37,006 nt of DNA, taken from positions 1 to 37,006 of the forward strand of contig JALWNK010000056.1 of assembly GCA_026995935.1 (NCBI GenBank), given 5' to 3'. Source of the stretch: Deltaproteobacteria bacterium. GTDB lineage: Bacteria > Desulfobacterota > Dissulfuribacteria > Dissulfuribacterales > QOAL01. Both the position numbers and the translations under genes were made by a program. The notes under the pieces were generated by a model. It made no database searches. It was not told the DNA's origin and saw only the letters and a list, made by a program, of their open reading frames with translations. This document shows, piece by piece, positions 16,047 through 25,585 of the stretch; position 1 is the first letter of the stretch; each line of letters starts with the position of its first letter.

Positions 16047-17900
16047 TCATTTAATGGGGCGGGCAAGGTCTAAAAAGGCCTTGCATGGCTTTGGGGTGGT
16101 GTCTTTTTTCCAGCTTTTCATAACCGGGTCGTCCATGCCAGGGTGGCAGGAAAGGCAAAGGCCCACGTGCACTATTTTTTCAAGCTCCCTTTGGTCAAAA
16201 GGTCTTAGCCCCTTTCTGCTGGTATGTACCAGAGGGACGCCATCGGTATTTACGAAGGCATCAAGGCGCCTGTCCTGTCCAAATATGGTGGCATTTACGG
16301 AGCTTGAAGGGGTAAAGCCAAAGCTTCCGTCTTTTTTTAGGAATATGTTTCCGTAACCAAGGCCCATGCTTTTTGGATTTTCGTGGCAGTCGCTACAGGT
16401 CCTTGTCTTCTTGGTCGTCGTGTGCGGGTCCATGGTGGAGACCGTAAGCCTTTCAAAGGTGCCCCTGAACTTTTCCCTTTCATCCAGAAAGCTTACAAAG
16501 TCCTGTCAGCCAGGCACAAGGATGACAACATTGCCTCCTTTTCCTCCACCTTCGATCTCTTTTCCAGGTTTTTCTTCAAGGATCCCTAGCACCGGACTCT
16601 CATAACGCATGTAGGATTTAAACTCCTGCCACATGCCAAAGGTCTCTTTTATGGCAAGTTTGTCAAGCTGACGTTTCCCCCGGTCAAAGCGAACGTGGCA
16701 TCCGTAGCACTGGGGAACCCAGGTGCTGTGGCAGGCCTGGCAGGAAAGGCGCTTGTGTTGGGGATTTCTGCACTTTTCCCTTGAAAAGGGGTTAAGGGGA
16801 TGGATCTTCTTGTCTATTTTGCCTTTAAGAAGGATGCGACCGTCTTGTGTCCTTACAAGGTTGTTTAACATGGGAAGTTTCTTCTTGCTCTTCTGCTCCT
16901 TGAAAAGCCTTTCAAGTGCTTTTTCCCCGCCGTGGCAGGAGGCGCACCTTATTTCCACCTGCTGGTAAAGGTGTGCCCTTTGTCTGCCGTCTCCCATGAT
17001 TTCCTTTTGGCTGTGGCAGTCGATGCAGACAAGGCCCTTTTCAAAGTGAATGTCAGGGCGGATTTTCTTGACAAACCTTCCGTCTTCAAGCTGAAGGGAG
17101 GAGGTCTCCCCGTCCTCAAAGGGAGTACCGTAGCCCTCGGATTCGTAAAGGCCCTGATAGGAAAGGCCGATCCTTCCGCTTCTGTTGTGGCACCTGATGC
17201 AGTTTTCCATGGGTATGTTCCTGGTGATGAGGGGGTGCTTGTCCTGTGTGGTGGTTCTGCCGTCTTTCGCCTTTTTTACGTTGTGGCAGGCAGTGCAGCC
17301 GCCGCCCTTTTCTGAGAGAAAGGAGGGAAGGGTGTGTCTTGGAAGCCAGAGGTGGCAGGTGCCGCAAAGTTTCCTGAAGTAGTTGGTGGCCGGGCTTTTG
17401 GGCGCATTTGCCCCAAGAAGCTTTTCAACTGTAATGGGCTCGTTGTGGTCCCTGGTCTCGCCCCAGTAGTATCTGAGGGTGCTTATTATGCCCCTGTTTG
17501 TGGCCATAAGGCTGTTTTTTACGTCCTTTACCTGCTGAACGTGGCATCCTTCCTGGCCGCAGGTCCTTTCAGCCACCCGCAGGTCCCCTGGGTTTAGGAC
17601 CATGCCCTTGTGGGCCTCTTCAGGGGTTCCGGCAAGGGGATTTCCAAGGTGGCAGCTGTAGCATCCAAGCACCTGCCGACCATGTGCCTTGTCAAGGGTC
17701 TCCTTGTGGCAGGAAAGGCACATGTCTATCTGGCCGCTCAAGGTCTTCGTTACTCTGATTGGCCTCTTAAGTGGAGCGCTGTCTGCGGCTAAGAGGGAGA
17801 TTTTGGCGTCGAATCCTGAAATCAGGATGAAGAACAGCCCAAAGAGGAGGATAAGGGCCAGGCCACGGGGCCTTTTTCTTGGGGCAGGGCCTTGATACAT
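16047..17900 (-). CDS. Periplasmic 12-heme c-type cytochrome, predicted selenoprotein (in-frame TGA at 16506-16508)
   Basis: Read through one TGA, the frame gives 617 aa. The N-terminus is basic then hydrophobic (signal or anchor, residues about 14-32), so it is exported. Eleven CXXCH heme sites are visible (CLSCH, CYSCH, CGTCH, CTACH, CIRCH, CIDCH, CASCH, CQACH, CYGCH, CSDCH, CLSCH) plus one CX4CH (CGQEGCH). The TGA falls in VVILVPG-stop-QDFVSFLD, and the last two heme sites lie after it in the same frame. A hairpin 15-29 bases after the TGA fits the bacterial SECIS pattern, so selenocysteine is the likely reading. Alternatives are a pseudogene or sequencing error. I start at ATG 17900; no clear ribosome-binding site precedes it. 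Role: electron transfer, exact partner unknown. Confidence 0.8.
16470..16508 (-). promoter_or_regulatory. Predicted selenocysteine codon and bacterial SECIS hairpin
   Basis: TGA at 16508-16506. Then CTTTC (16491-16487), loop TGGAT, GAAAG (16481-16477): the apical loop begins 20 bases after the TGA and has G in its second position. A lower stem CTTT (16500-16497) with AAAG (16473-16470) closes below an internal loop. Distance, stem and loop G meet the usual bacterial SECIS rules. Confidence 0.7.
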
Positions 17901-17937
17901 AATCAAAAAAAGAAAAGGGCAGCCAAAGAAGCTGCCC
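17901..17937 (-). terminator. Intrinsic terminator after tRNA-Gly
   Basis: Minus strand GGGCAGC (17937-17931), loop TTCTTTG, GCTGCCC (17923-17917), then a T-rich run TTTTCTTTTTTT. Textbook rho-independent terminator behind the tRNA. It ends about ten bases before the cytochrome ATG, so the cytochrome promoter or ribosome site is squeezed or read-through occurs. Confidence 0.85.
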
Positions 17938-17956
17938 TGTCTATTTCAAAAAAGAG

Positions 17957-18031
<75 letters not shown>

Positions 18032-18087
18032 CCCGTGTAAAATCCACGGCAAATAATAAGGTGGGCGCTTTTGGTTGTCAAGGCCCT

Positions 18088-18126
18088 TTAAGCCGTTAGA
18101 TAGCAGAAGCGAATCTAACCGCTTAA
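18088..18126 (-). terminator. Long imperfect inverted repeat at the chemoreceptor stop
   Basis: TTAAGC-G-GTTAGAT, 11-base loop, ATCTAAC-G-GCTTAA on the minus strand: 13 paired bases with one mismatch, overlapping the stop codon. It lacks a clear T-run, so it may be an RNA-stabilising hairpin or weak terminator. Confidence 0.5.
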
Positions 18127-20408
18127 TCTATAAGTTTTGACAATAGCTCCATAAGTCTTCTGAACTTCTGGGCAACCTCCTTGTCAAAGATTGTAGCGAG
18201 TTCAGATGGGTCATTAGTATGCTTCATGGCCGTTCTCACAACCTGGACACTTGCGTGTAACCCGTCATGGGTATCTGTGACTTCCCGTAAAAGACCATGG
18301 TCGATATTATTCATATTGGGCGCATATCGGTCTAGCCACTGTCCGAGCATACAGGCCTTGGGGTCTTCTTCAACTTGGGGATCTCTGTGATCCATAACAG
18401 CCATTCTGAAATCCTCTAGCCATTTAAAATGGGTCAAAATGGCTACCATTAACAGTACCTTGGTGTCTGCATAGGCCTTGGCCTTTTCCAATGCCTCTGT
18501 ATGCACCTGATACATTCCTGTAACGGTTGAGAGTTGACGTCCAATGTCCTGAATGGCCTCTTCCGCTAACATAACCTTACCGGAGAAATGGACAAAGTCA
18601 CCAGATCTGGTGGCAAGGGCCTTGGCCTGATTCTCAAGTTCTTGAACGCTGTTTGCCCCATCGGTAATGCTCTGGTCTATTTCAGAAACAGTAGCTGTCT
18701 GTTCTTCTGCCGCGCTGGCAATGGTATTGGCAAGGTCGTTTACCGTGTTGATGGTTTCGGTAATCTTATCCACGGCAGATACTGCTTCTGAAATGCCGCT
18801 TGTAAGGGAACCTATTATGCTGGTTATTTCTTCTGTGGCGTTAGATGTCTGTTTTGCTAGCTCCTTCACTTCTGTTGCCACCACTGCGAAACCCTTTCCT
18901 GCCTCTCCTGCTCTGGCCGCCTCTATGGTGGCATTAAGGGCAAGGAGGTTGGTCTGTTCTGCTATGGAGTTTATTACGCCAATTATGTCCTTTATCTTTT
19001 CAGATTGTTGACCAAGGCGCTGCATGAGCTCGTTGGTGGTGGCTGCCTCTTCCGAGGCCTCGCCGGCTGCCCTGGCTGTCTCAGCAACATTCTGGGCTAT
19101 TTCACCTGTTGCCGCATTGAGTTCATTGGATGCAGTGGCAACCGTGGAAAGGGTCTGTGCCGTGGTTGCCGAAGACTCCGCCATGGTTTGGGCTGCCGAG
19201 TCAATGTCTTGTGCTCCCTCCTGCATCTGGTCTACTATGTTTTCTAGCTCTCTCCCTAATGTGTTTAGGCTTTCTGATTGAGTCTTAAGTGTATCCAATA
19301 AATATCCTGTGTTGAAGATGATATTATTTGTAGCCACGGCAATCTTTTTCATTTCCGGGGCCCCTTCTGGCTCAGTGTATTTTACCAGTTTCCCCTCTGA
19401 TGTTGTAGTCAGGGTGGATAGACATTTATTAAGGGGGGTTGCCAGGGATCTCTTCAGCAAAAATGCAACCAACAGCAATGAAAACGCAAGACATCCTAGA
19501 GAAAGTAGTCCAAACTGCAAAAGATCGTCTCTTATTTCCTTGTTTATTCCAGCAAAATCGATATACCTTGTATAGACCGCTATAGGATCTCCTTTGAAAT
19601 CGGTGATATCAGAGGCTGTTATTACCTTGTCTCCAACAAACTTTATTGCAGAGCCCTTTGTCAGGGCCTTTTCCAGAAAGTTTTCATCTATGGATTTGGA
19701 TAGGCCCATATTGGTGCGAGTAAGGATAACAAATCGTCCTATACGGGTCCCTGGTTCTGCTGCATCTGCCTTGACCTTTTCTACATAAAAGAGCTGGTTT
19801 ATCTCTCCCTTTACCTTTTGTAACTGTTTAGCAACCCGCGCCCCGCTTTCAAACACCTCTACAGAACCCACCACTTTGCCACCTAGGTTTATGGGAGCAA
19901 CTGCCCGTACGGCAAAGCCTGCCCTGCCTGCCTCGATGCCCTTTACAGGCCTGTCGTGGCCTATGGCCTCAACCACAGAGTTTCTGAAGGCTGAAAGATC
20001 GTCTCCATACTTGTTTGGCTTCCAGCTTCTAAGGAATGATACGGCTGGCGGAACATGAAAGTGAATCTTTACTGGTCTTCCTATAGTGTCCTTTATTGCC
20101 TGTTCCATGGGGATGAGCATATTGAGCAGGCTGGTTCTATCCCTTTCAGCAATGGATTTTTCCACTTCAGGAATATGGGAGATGATAAGGGCCTGTTTCA
20201 TTAGGTCCACTGAAATGTTCTCTGCCTCCTCCATGAATGCATCCTTGCCCTTAAGGGCCTGTTGAATAAGTTCGTTCTTTTTGGCCCTTGCCTTATTAAG
20301 GGAAAGGCCTGCCTGAATGGCAAGTATGAGAAAAATCAAAGCGCTTATACCCAAAATAAGCCTCGCTGATAACGACATTGAAGAAATGAGCCCTCGTACC
20401 TTTTTCAC
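18123..20408 (-). CDS. Methyl-accepting chemotaxis protein with cache sensor and CZB zinc domain
   Basis: 761 aa from the GTG at 20408, which has GGAGGT at nine bases; an ATG 45 bases upstream lacks such a site. Layout: membrane helix (about 16-34), periplasmic cache-type sensor with [20 protein letters not shown], second membrane helix (about 295-320), HAMP-like linker, then the signalling coiled coil with the conserved tip [20 protein letters not shown] and [18 protein letters not shown]. The last 110 residues form a CZB zinc-binding domain ([27 protein letters not shown] with His/Cys ligands). It should signal to CheA/CheW, which are not in the window. The ligand is unknown. Confidence 0.93.
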   Translation of the reverse strand: MKKVRGLISSMSLSARLILGISALIFLILAIQAGLSLNKARAKKNELIQQALKGKDAFMEEAENISVDLMKQALIISHIPEVEKSIAERDRTSLLNMLIPMEQAIKDTIGRPVKIHFHVPPAVSFLRSWKPNKYGDDLSAFRNSVVEAIGHDRPVKGIEAGRAGFAVRAVAPINLGGKVVGSVEVFESGARVAKQLQKVKGEINQLFYVEKVKADAAEPGTRIGRFVILTRTNMGLSKSIDENFLEKALTKGSAIKFVGDKVITASDITDFKGDPIAVYTRYIDFAGINKEIRDDLLQFGLLSLGCLAFSLLLVAFLLKRSLATPLNKCLSTLTTTSEGKLVKYTEPEGAPEMKKIAVATNNIIFNTGYLLDTLKTQSESLNTLGRELENIVDQMQEGAQDIDSAAQTMAESSATTAQTLSTVATASNELNAATGEIAQNVAETARAAGEASEEAATTNELMQRLGQQSEKIKDIIGVINSIAEQTNLLALNATIEAARAGEAGKGFAVVATEVKELAKQTSNATEEITSIIGSLTSGISEAVSAVDKITETINTVNDLANTIASAAEEQTATVSEIDQSITDGANSVQELENQAKALATRSGDFVHFSGKVMLAEEAIQDIGRQLSTVTGMYQVHTEALEKAKAYADTKVLLMVAILTHFKWLEDFRMAVMDHRDPQVEEDPKACMLGQWLDRYAPNMNNIDHGLLREVTDTHDGLHASVQVVRTAMKHTNDPSELATIFDKEVAQKFRRLMELLSKLID

Positions 20409-20534
20409 TTCCAGATTACCTCCAAAAAAAGTTGTTACACCTGTTTTGTCCATCTGTGACGCGTTAACGGCTAATTGGTGTTTCTCAATAGATCGGCAAG
20501 GGCAGCCTGATACTTAAGGTTTTGGGCAAATGAT

Positions 20535-21380
20535 TTAAATGACTAGCTTACACTTAATATCTATCTTTTCCTTTTCCGAAAGAGCCCACTCAACCATCTC
20601 CGAAAGGGCTTTCCTGTCCAGGCCTAGGTGCTGAAGATGGATGTCAGAGGGCTCGGGTGTAAGCGTATCAAGGAGACTGTTACCCATGGCGCTAGCAAGA
20701 AAGTTAGCCAGGCTAACTATGAGAAGGTACTTGGGAGGTGCGGCGTCTTTAAAGGGCTCGTGATGGCGGAAGGCTGTTACCTGAAACGGCTCCGGAAGGC
20801 CCCACTTTTCAAGGAGCTTTGCCCCCCAAAGTTCATGGTCAACGCCCCAGCTTCCCTGAATCTCGTCCAGTGTCTTTTCCTTCTCCTGGGAAATGGACTG
20901 GAAAACAGTTGGCCCCTGGGACATGAGCACCAGCCAGCCCACGTCGTGAAGCATTGAAAGGGTGTAGAGGTCTGGCTCCTCGATGTCGGATTCAAAGTCC
21001 TTTGCGAGTATGGCCGTGGTCATGAGGTGGCGCCAGAGCCTTTCCGCCTCGGCCTTGAGGCTTGACGGGACGGTGAGAAACCTCTTGGCAAGGAGGCTGC
21101 TTATGGCAAGTTGTATGACCTCCTGCTGCCCGAGAAGGACCACTGCCTGCCTGATGGACGTGACCTCTGCGCTCAGGGCGTAAAGGGCGCTGTTGGATAC
21201 CTGAAGGAGCTTTGCAGTAAGTGCCGGGTCCTGGGAGATGAGATCGCAAAGCTGACTCGTATCCACGTCCTCCTGACACAAAAGAGAAATAAGTTTCTGT
21301 GCTATGGAAGGCATTGTTGGCAGGTCTGCACTGTTCCAGTCAATGGGAATGAGGGGCTGTTTCTGGGTTGTTGCTTCCAT
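20535..21380 (-). CDS. HDOD-domain signalling protein
   Basis: 281 aa. LPTMPSIAQKLISLLCQEDV, LISQDPALTAKLLQVSNSAL and IRQAVVLLGQQEVIQLAISS are classic HDOD features, and LHDVGWLVL retains one HD doublet. HDOD proteins sit in regulatory output of chemotaxis or second-messenger paths but lack a known enzyme activity. It is the last gene of the vanZ-udg-nfeD-slipin-HDOD run, three bases after the slipin stop. Confidence 0.92.
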   Translation of the reverse strand: MEATTQKQPLIPIDWNSADLPTMPSIAQKLISLLCQEDVDTSQLCDLISQDPALTAKLLQVSNSALYALSAEVTSIRQAVVLLGQQEVIQLAISSLLAKRFLTVPSSLKAEAERLWRHLMTTAILAKDFESDIEEPDLYTLSMLHDVGWLVLMSQGPTVFQSISQEKEKTLDEIQGSWGVDHELWGAKLLEKWGLPEPFQVTAFRHHEPFKDAAPPKYLLIVSLANFLASAMGNSLLDTLTPEPSDIHLQHLGLDRKALSEMVEWALSEKEKIDIKCKLVI

Positions 21381-21383
21381 TTC

Positions 21384-22151
21384 CTAACCTCGATCTTGTG
21401 GGCTTGATGAAAATTTTTCAAGAAAGGGTTTTACAAGGTCAATAGGTATTGGGAAAAGGATGGTGGAACTGTGTTCCTGGGAGACCTCCCTTAGGGTCTG
21501 AAGGTACCTTAGCTGAAGGGCAGCAGGCACGCTTTCTATTATCCGGGCCGCATCTGCAAGCTTCTGGGCCGCCTGAAACTCACCTTCTGCGTTTATTATC
21601 TTTGAGCGTCTTTCCCTTTCTGCCTCTGCCTGTTTGGCCATTGCCCGTTTCATCTCGTCTGGAAGGTCTATCTCCTTTACCTCAACCTTGCTGACCTTTA
21701 CACCCCAGGGTTCAGTATCTTGATCAAGTATGCTTTGTATCTTGCTATTAATCTGTTCCCTTTCAGACAGGAGGCTGTCCAGCTCTTCCTGGCCGCAGAC
21801 ACTCCTCAAGGTGGTCTGGGCAAGCTGGGAGGTGGCGAAGTAGAAGTTTTCCACCTTTATGACCGCTGCCACTGGATCCAGGACCCTGAAGTAGACCACT
21901 GCGCTCACCTTTACGGAAACGTTGTCCTTGGTGATTATGTCCTGGGGTGGAACGTCAAGGGTAACCGTCCTCAAATCCACCTTTTTCATCTTATCGATAA
22001 TGGGGATGAGTATGATTAACCCAGGGCCCTTTGCCTTGAGCACCCGGCCAAGGCGAAATATCACGCCCCGCTCAAACTCCTTAAGGACCCTTATGGAAGA
22101 GGCAAGAAAGACAATTGTAAAAAAGACAATGAAAATCAGTGCAAAAGGCAT
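21384..22151 (-). CDS. Slipin/stomatin-like SPFH membrane protein
   Basis: 255 aa. The ATG at 22151 follows AAGGAGGAATAG, the end of nfeD, so the ribosome site lies inside the upstream gene. One N-terminal membrane helix ([20 protein letters not shown]), the SPFH domain with [20 protein letters not shown] and [20 protein letters not shown], then a coiled region rich in Glu/Ala ([18 protein letters not shown]). Slipins form membrane microdomains with NfeD partners; the gene pair here is the usual one. Confidence 0.95.
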   Translation of the reverse strand: MPFALIFIVFFTIVFLASSIRVLKEFERGVIFRLGRVLKAKGPGLIILIPIIDKMKKVDLRTVTLDVPPQDIITKDNVSVKVSAVVYFRVLDPVAAVIKVENFYFATSQLAQTTLRSVCGQEELDSLLSEREQINSKIQSILDQDTEPWGVKVSKVEVKEIDLPDEMKRAMAKQAEAERERRSKIINAEGEFQAAQKLADAARIIESVPAALQLRYLQTLREVSQEHSSTILFPIPIDLVKPFLEKFSSSPQDRG

Positions 22152-22153
22152 GG

Positions 22154-23548
22154 CTATTCCTCCTTTGGTTTTATCTCTAGCCTGAGACCCCTTACCCCTG
22201 AAACCTCTATCTCCTGGCCTTCCTTCAGGTCCGTAGGGCCAAGGGCCTCCCACAGCTCTCCGTGAACGAAGACCTGGAACCTGTTGTTAGAAAGGCGTTT
22301 TTTTACCACCCCAGCCTCCCCTAAAAGGGCCTCCAGGCCTGTCTTTGGCCTTGAAAAGGTGGCCCTGGCGGCAAGTATGGCAATGGTTACGAAAAAGAGG
22401 ATTACAAAAAGAAGTGTGGGCCAGAGAACAGATGCAGATATGTAAATGGTGCCATGGGAGTCAAAAAGCATCAGGGAGCCAATGGCCAGGGCAATGGCCC
22501 CAGAGATGGCAAGTATCCCGTGGCTGGTTATGAAAAGCTCAAGAACGAAGAGCACAAAGGCAAGAAGTATCAGCAGGACCGCAGTGGTGCTTGCAGAAAG
22601 GGTATGCAGTGCGTAAAGGGCAAGAAGGAGACAGATGGAGCCAACAGAGCCTGGAAGTATCACGCCCGGATGGGCAAGCTCGAAGTAGAGCCCAACCATG
22701 CCTATCATCAAGAGGATGTAGGCAATGTTGGGGTCTGCAATGACCTTTAACACCTTTTCCCTTATGCTTTCCTTTAAAAAGAGGGGATTGGGATTTCTCG
22801 GTGCCACTACGACCATTCTTCCGTCTGAAAGCCTTATGGGATGTTTTTTCAGCTTTTTCATGAGATCCGGGACATCCCTGGCAATCAGGTCAATTATGTG
22901 GAGTTTAAGCGCCTCCTGGGCCGGTGCAGAAACGCTCTTTCTCACCGCCTCTTCTGCCCATTTGGCGTTTCTTCCCCGTTTCATGGCAATACTTACCGCA
23001 AGGGCCGCAAGGTCGTTTTCCACCTTCCTTGACATGGTGCTGTTTGCCTCCATCTCCTTGCCAATGGTGACAGGATGGGCTGCCCCTATGTTTGTGCCTG
23101 GGGCCATGGCGGCAATGTCTGCGCTAAGGGTAAGGAGGGCGCCGGCAGAGGCAGCCCTTGCCCCTGGCGGATATACAAAGACCGCAACCGGAACCGGAGA
23201 GGACATGACCAGCTGTATCATTTTTCTTACGGACGTAACAAGCCCTCCAGGGGTGTCGAGGATGATGAGAAAAAGAGAGGCCCTTTCCCTTCTTGCCTTG
23301 TTTATTCCCCTTTTTAAAAGCTCCAGGGAGGCAGGGTTTATGGCAGAGTCAATCCTAACCGCAATGACAGGGCCTGTAAGAACCTGTGCCTTGTCCTGAC
23401 GGGCCTTTTCATGAGTGCCCGGGCCTTTTTGCGGGTGTCCAAGCTTTGCCTTAGAGGCTTGGGCACAAGTAAGTGAAGATAAGGCAAAAAGAAGGCAGAA
23501 TGTAAAGAGTTTACCTTTAATTTTCCATCTCCATTTTGATCTTTTCAT
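22154..23548 (-). CDS. Membrane-bound ClpP-class serine protease, NfeD family
   Basis: 464 aa, the long NfeD1b form. Signal peptide at the N-terminus, then the ClpP-like domain: LDTPGGLV, the serine region [20 protein letters not shown] and [10 protein letters not shown], a lysine in the following helix. Four to five membrane helices (about 275-390) and a C-terminal OB-fold with [11 protein letters not shown] and [10 protein letters not shown]. It cleaves slipin C-termini in characterised pairs. The start overlaps the uracil-DNA glycosylase end by 32 bases; no later methionine would keep the signal peptide. Confidence 0.95.
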   Translation of the reverse strand: MKRSKWRWKIKGKLFTFCLLFALSSLTCAQASKAKLGHPQKGPGTHEKARQDKAQVLTGPVIAVRIDSAINPASLELLKRGINKARRERASLFLIILDTPGGLVTSVRKMIQLVMSSPVPVAVFVYPPGARAASAGALLTLSADIAAMAPGTNIGAAHPVTIGKEMEANSTMSRKVENDLAALAVSIAMKRGRNAKWAEEAVRKSVSAPAQEALKLHIIDLIARDVPDLMKKLKKHPIRLSDGRMVVVAPRNPNPLFLKESIREKVLKVIADPNIAYILLMIGMVGLYFELAHPGVILPGSVGSICLLLALYALHTLSASTTAVLLILLAFVLFVLELFITSHGILAISGAIALAIGSLMLFDSHGTIYISASVLWPTLLFVILFFVTIAILAARATFSRPKTGLEALLGEAGVVKKRLSNNRFQVFVHGELWEALGPTDLKEGQEIEVSGVRGLRLEIKPKEE

Positions 23549-24272
23549 ATTCCCTTTGAAGCATCTGTAAGTCGTGCCAGGCCTGTTTTTTAAGGTCTAT
23601 GAGCCTTGAGCCGCCAAAGCGCAAAAGGTATGCAGGGTGATACGTGACCAGAATCTTTCTGCCATCGAAGTCGTGGAAGCTGCCTCTTAAGCTTGAAAGC
23701 GAGCTTTCAGTTTTTAGTAGGGCCCTTGCAGAGGTTGCGCCAAGGCAGAGGATGAGCTTTGGGTCAAGAAGCTCTATCTGTTTGAGAAGGTAGGGGAGGC
23801 ATGCCTCTATCTCCTCTTTTCTTGGGGTACGATTTCTTGGGGGGCGGCACTTTATTACGCTTGTTATGAAGACCTCTTTCCGTTCAAGGCCAATTGCCCT
23901 TAACATCTTTGTCAGAAGCTCACCTGACCTTCCCACAAAGGGTCTTCCCTGGATGTCCTCCTCCCTGCCAGGGGCCTCACCAACGAGCATGAGTATGGGG
24001 TGGTTTGACCCTTCCCCGAATACGGTGTTTTTTCGGCCCTTGCTAAGCTCGCAAAGGGTGCATTTCCTGACCATCTCTTCAAGGGTCAGAAGGTCCACAG
24101 ACTCTAATGAAGTGGCGGTTTTTTTAGGGGATTTTCGCAATTTTTCTATCTCTTTCTCAATACGGATGATTTTTTCAAGGTGGGTGCGGGGAACCTGTTT
24201 GAGGCCAGCCTCCTTTGCCCCCTTAAAAAGGGAAATCACGTCTATTATTGCCTTTTTTACCTGGCTGTCCAT
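23517..24272 (-). CDS. Type 4 uracil-DNA glycosylase
   Basis: About 251 aa. Removes uracil from DNA. Four cysteines for the [4Fe-4S] cluster are visible (CTLCELS, KCRPPRNR, ILCLGATSA); motif 1 GEAPGREEDIQGRPFVGRSG and motif 3 TYHPAYLLR are intact. The first 75 residues are an extra helical, lysine-rich segment, as in SPO1-polymerase-related forms of this family. I use the ATG at 24272; a TTG at 24287 is the alternative. It follows the VanZ-like gene by four bases. Confidence 0.93.
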   Translation of the reverse strand: MDSQVKKAIIDVISLFKGAKEAGLKQVPRTHLEKIIRIEKEIEKLRKSPKKTATSLESVDLLTLEEMVRKCTLCELSKGRKNTVFGEGSNHPILMLVGEAPGREEDIQGRPFVGRSGELLTKMLRAIGLERKEVFITSVIKCRPPRNRTPRKEEIEACLPYLLKQIELLDPKLILCLGATSARALLKTESSLSSLRGSFHDFDGRKILVTYHPAYLLRFGGSRLIDLKKQAWHDLQMLQREYEKIKMEMEN

Positions 24273-24276
24273 GGCC

Positions 24277-24651
24277 TCAACCCTCAAGAGAAGTAAGAAT
24301 AAGCATGAGGATTACCGCCCCTGCAAGCCCCCCCAAGGTATCTGCAACCCAGTCCCTTGGATCCATACATCTTCCAGGCACAAAAAACTGATGAATTTCA
24401 TCCAGAACCGCATAGAGAGAACAAAAAACCGTGGCAAAGACAATGGGCAACCGCACACCTGTCCTGAAAAGATCCTTTGAGGCCCACCAGGAGGCAAGGG
24501 CTCCAAGGATGGAGTATTCCAGAAAGTGCATGAGGTAGTCCGGGGGAAGATCAGAGGGCATGTCATCCCCTGGGACAGAGGAGCCCGTGAAGATAACTGC
24601 CATCCACACAACCACCAGGATGGGCCTTTTGTATCTTTTAAGGAGTGACAA
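24277..24651 (-). CDS. VanZ-like membrane protein
   Basis: 124 aa with four predicted membrane helices. SSVPGDDMPSDLPPDYLMHF then LEYSILGALASWW, and the later LDEIHQFFVPGRCMDPRDWV then ADTLGG, are the conserved VanZ blocks. Function in such short chromosomal homologues is unknown. The start is a TTG with AAGGAAA upstream. First gene of a five-gene run. Confidence 0.9.
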   Translation of the reverse strand: MSLLKRYKRPILVVVWMAVIFTGSSVPGDDMPSDLPPDYLMHFLEYSILGALASWWASKDLFRTGVRLPIVFATVFCSLYAVLDEIHQFFVPGRCMDPRDWVADTLGGLAGAVILMLILTSLEG

Positions 24652-24677
24652 ATTGTTTTCCTTACTACATCCTCATT

Positions 24678-24707
24678 ATTTAATGCATTGAAATTTAATG
24701 CATTAAA
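24678..24707. promoter_or_regulatory. Tandem ATTTAATGCATT sites
   Basis: ATTTAATGCATT occurs at 24678-24689 and 24693-24704, spaced 15 bases; the second is part of the perfect palindrome TTTAATGCATTAAA (24694-24707). The site lies between mazF and the VanZ-like gene. Operator-like, regulator unknown. Confidence 0.4.
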
Positions 24708-24748
24708 GCAGGTCCAAAGGTCCAACAACGATTATTTATGCTTCATAA

Positions 24749-25078
24749 TCAAGGCGCAAACATTTCCTGTAGGATATCGAGCACCTTTTTTTGTGCGCTC
24801 CTGCTGATTGTTCCCAGCCGCTTTACAAGGCGATCCTTATCAATAGTGCGTATCTGGTCCAGTACAATCTGTCCCCTTTTCCCCTGAAACGAACACGAAA
24901 CCCTGGTGGGATATCCCTTCCCCTTTGTTGTCATGGGGGCAACAATAACCGTGGAGATGTTGTGGTTCATCTCATCAGGTGAGATAATGAGACAAGGTCT
25001 TGTTTTCTTGATCTCATGACCTACTGTGGGATCCAGGCTGACCAGGAAGACGTCGAATCTGTTTACTACCACTCCCAT
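24749..25078 (-). CDS. mazF: MazF/PemK-type mRNA interferase toxin
   Basis: 109 aa. FDVFLVSLDPTVGHEIKKTR then PCLIISPDEMN is the MazF start, with the conserved Arg of KKTRPC; VIVAPMTTKGKGYPTRV and GQIVLDQIRTIDKDRLVKRL complete the fold with the catalytic Thr/Ser region. It overlaps the mazE stop by 13 bases. It should cut mRNA at short sites when MazE is lost. Confidence 0.95.
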   Translation of the reverse strand: MGVVVNRFDVFLVSLDPTVGHEIKKTRPCLIISPDEMNHNISTVIVAPMTTKGKGYPTRVSCSFQGKRGQIVLDQIRTIDKDRLVKRLGTISRSAQKKVLDILQEMFAP

Positions 25079-25311
25079 TCATCCTCATCCCACTTGCTGG
25101 ACGGAAGAAATATAGTTTTATCATCTCGATTTCGGGCCATGGCCTTGAAAGCCTTATCCCAATCCTTCCTTGGTCTTCTGGCAGGCCTTATGATGAGCTT
25201 TTTCTTATGGACCTCCATTTCCACCTCGCTGTTAAAACCACACTGCTCTATTATGGGTTTTGGAATACGAATGCCTTGGGAATTGCCGATTTTTATTATG
25301 GACGCCTTCAT
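25066..25311 (-). CDS. mazE: MazE-type antitoxin
   Basis: 81 aa from the ATG at 25311; the longer frame to 25389 runs toward the promoter and is unlikely. SIIKIGNSQGIRIPKPIIEQ is the AbrB-like DNA-binding fold; the acidic C-terminal tail (SSKWDEDEWEW) fits the MazF-binding groove. A near-consensus promoter stands 90 bases upstream. Confidence 0.93.
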   Translation of the reverse strand: MKASIIKIGNSQGIRIPKPIIEQCGFNSEVEMEVHKKKLIIRPARRPRKDWDKAFKAMARNRDDKTIFLPSSKWDEDEWEW

Positions 25312-25400
25312 GATATTTGTGGAAAAACTCAAAGTCTCCTGGATAAAAGAGCTTAATTCAGTTGTCAAATAGATGCTTAAAAGACCCAATAAGTATGCAT

Positions 25401-25457
25401 ATTGTAATTACAAGGGCCTGTAATGTCAATCTTATTGTTGACAACATCTTATTGTTG
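25401..25457 (-). promoter_or_regulatory. mazEF promoter with CTTATTG sites
   Basis: Minus strand TTGACA (25424-25429), 17 bases, TACAAT (25401-25406). The plus strand shows ATCTTATTGTTG at 25429-25440 and 25446-25457, and the inverted CAATAAG at about 25388-25394, bracketing the promoter as autoregulatory operators would. Confidence 0.7.
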
Positions 25458-25476
25458 GGCACATTTTTGCGGGAAC

Positions 25477-25505
25477 TTGACTCCATTTAAAGAGTACACT
25501 AAGAA
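25477..25505 (+). promoter_or_regulatory. Candidate lysS promoter
   Basis: TTGACT (25477-25482), 17 bases, TAAGAA (25500-25505), about 80 bases before lysS and divergent from mazEF. The -35 is close to consensus, the -10 is weak. Confidence 0.5.
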
Positions 25506-25585
25506 TTGCAAGCTGTCACAGAGCCTTTTTCGAAAATTTTAACAGCCGAAAGGGGTCTGGCAAAAGTTTAAGGAGCTTTGGAAAA

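Noticed and set aside
16047-16433. A separate small two-heme cytochrome gene
   Set aside because: Its frame is continuous with the large cytochrome except for one TGA, and the coding pattern runs on through the gap, so it is better read as the C-terminal part of one selenoprotein.
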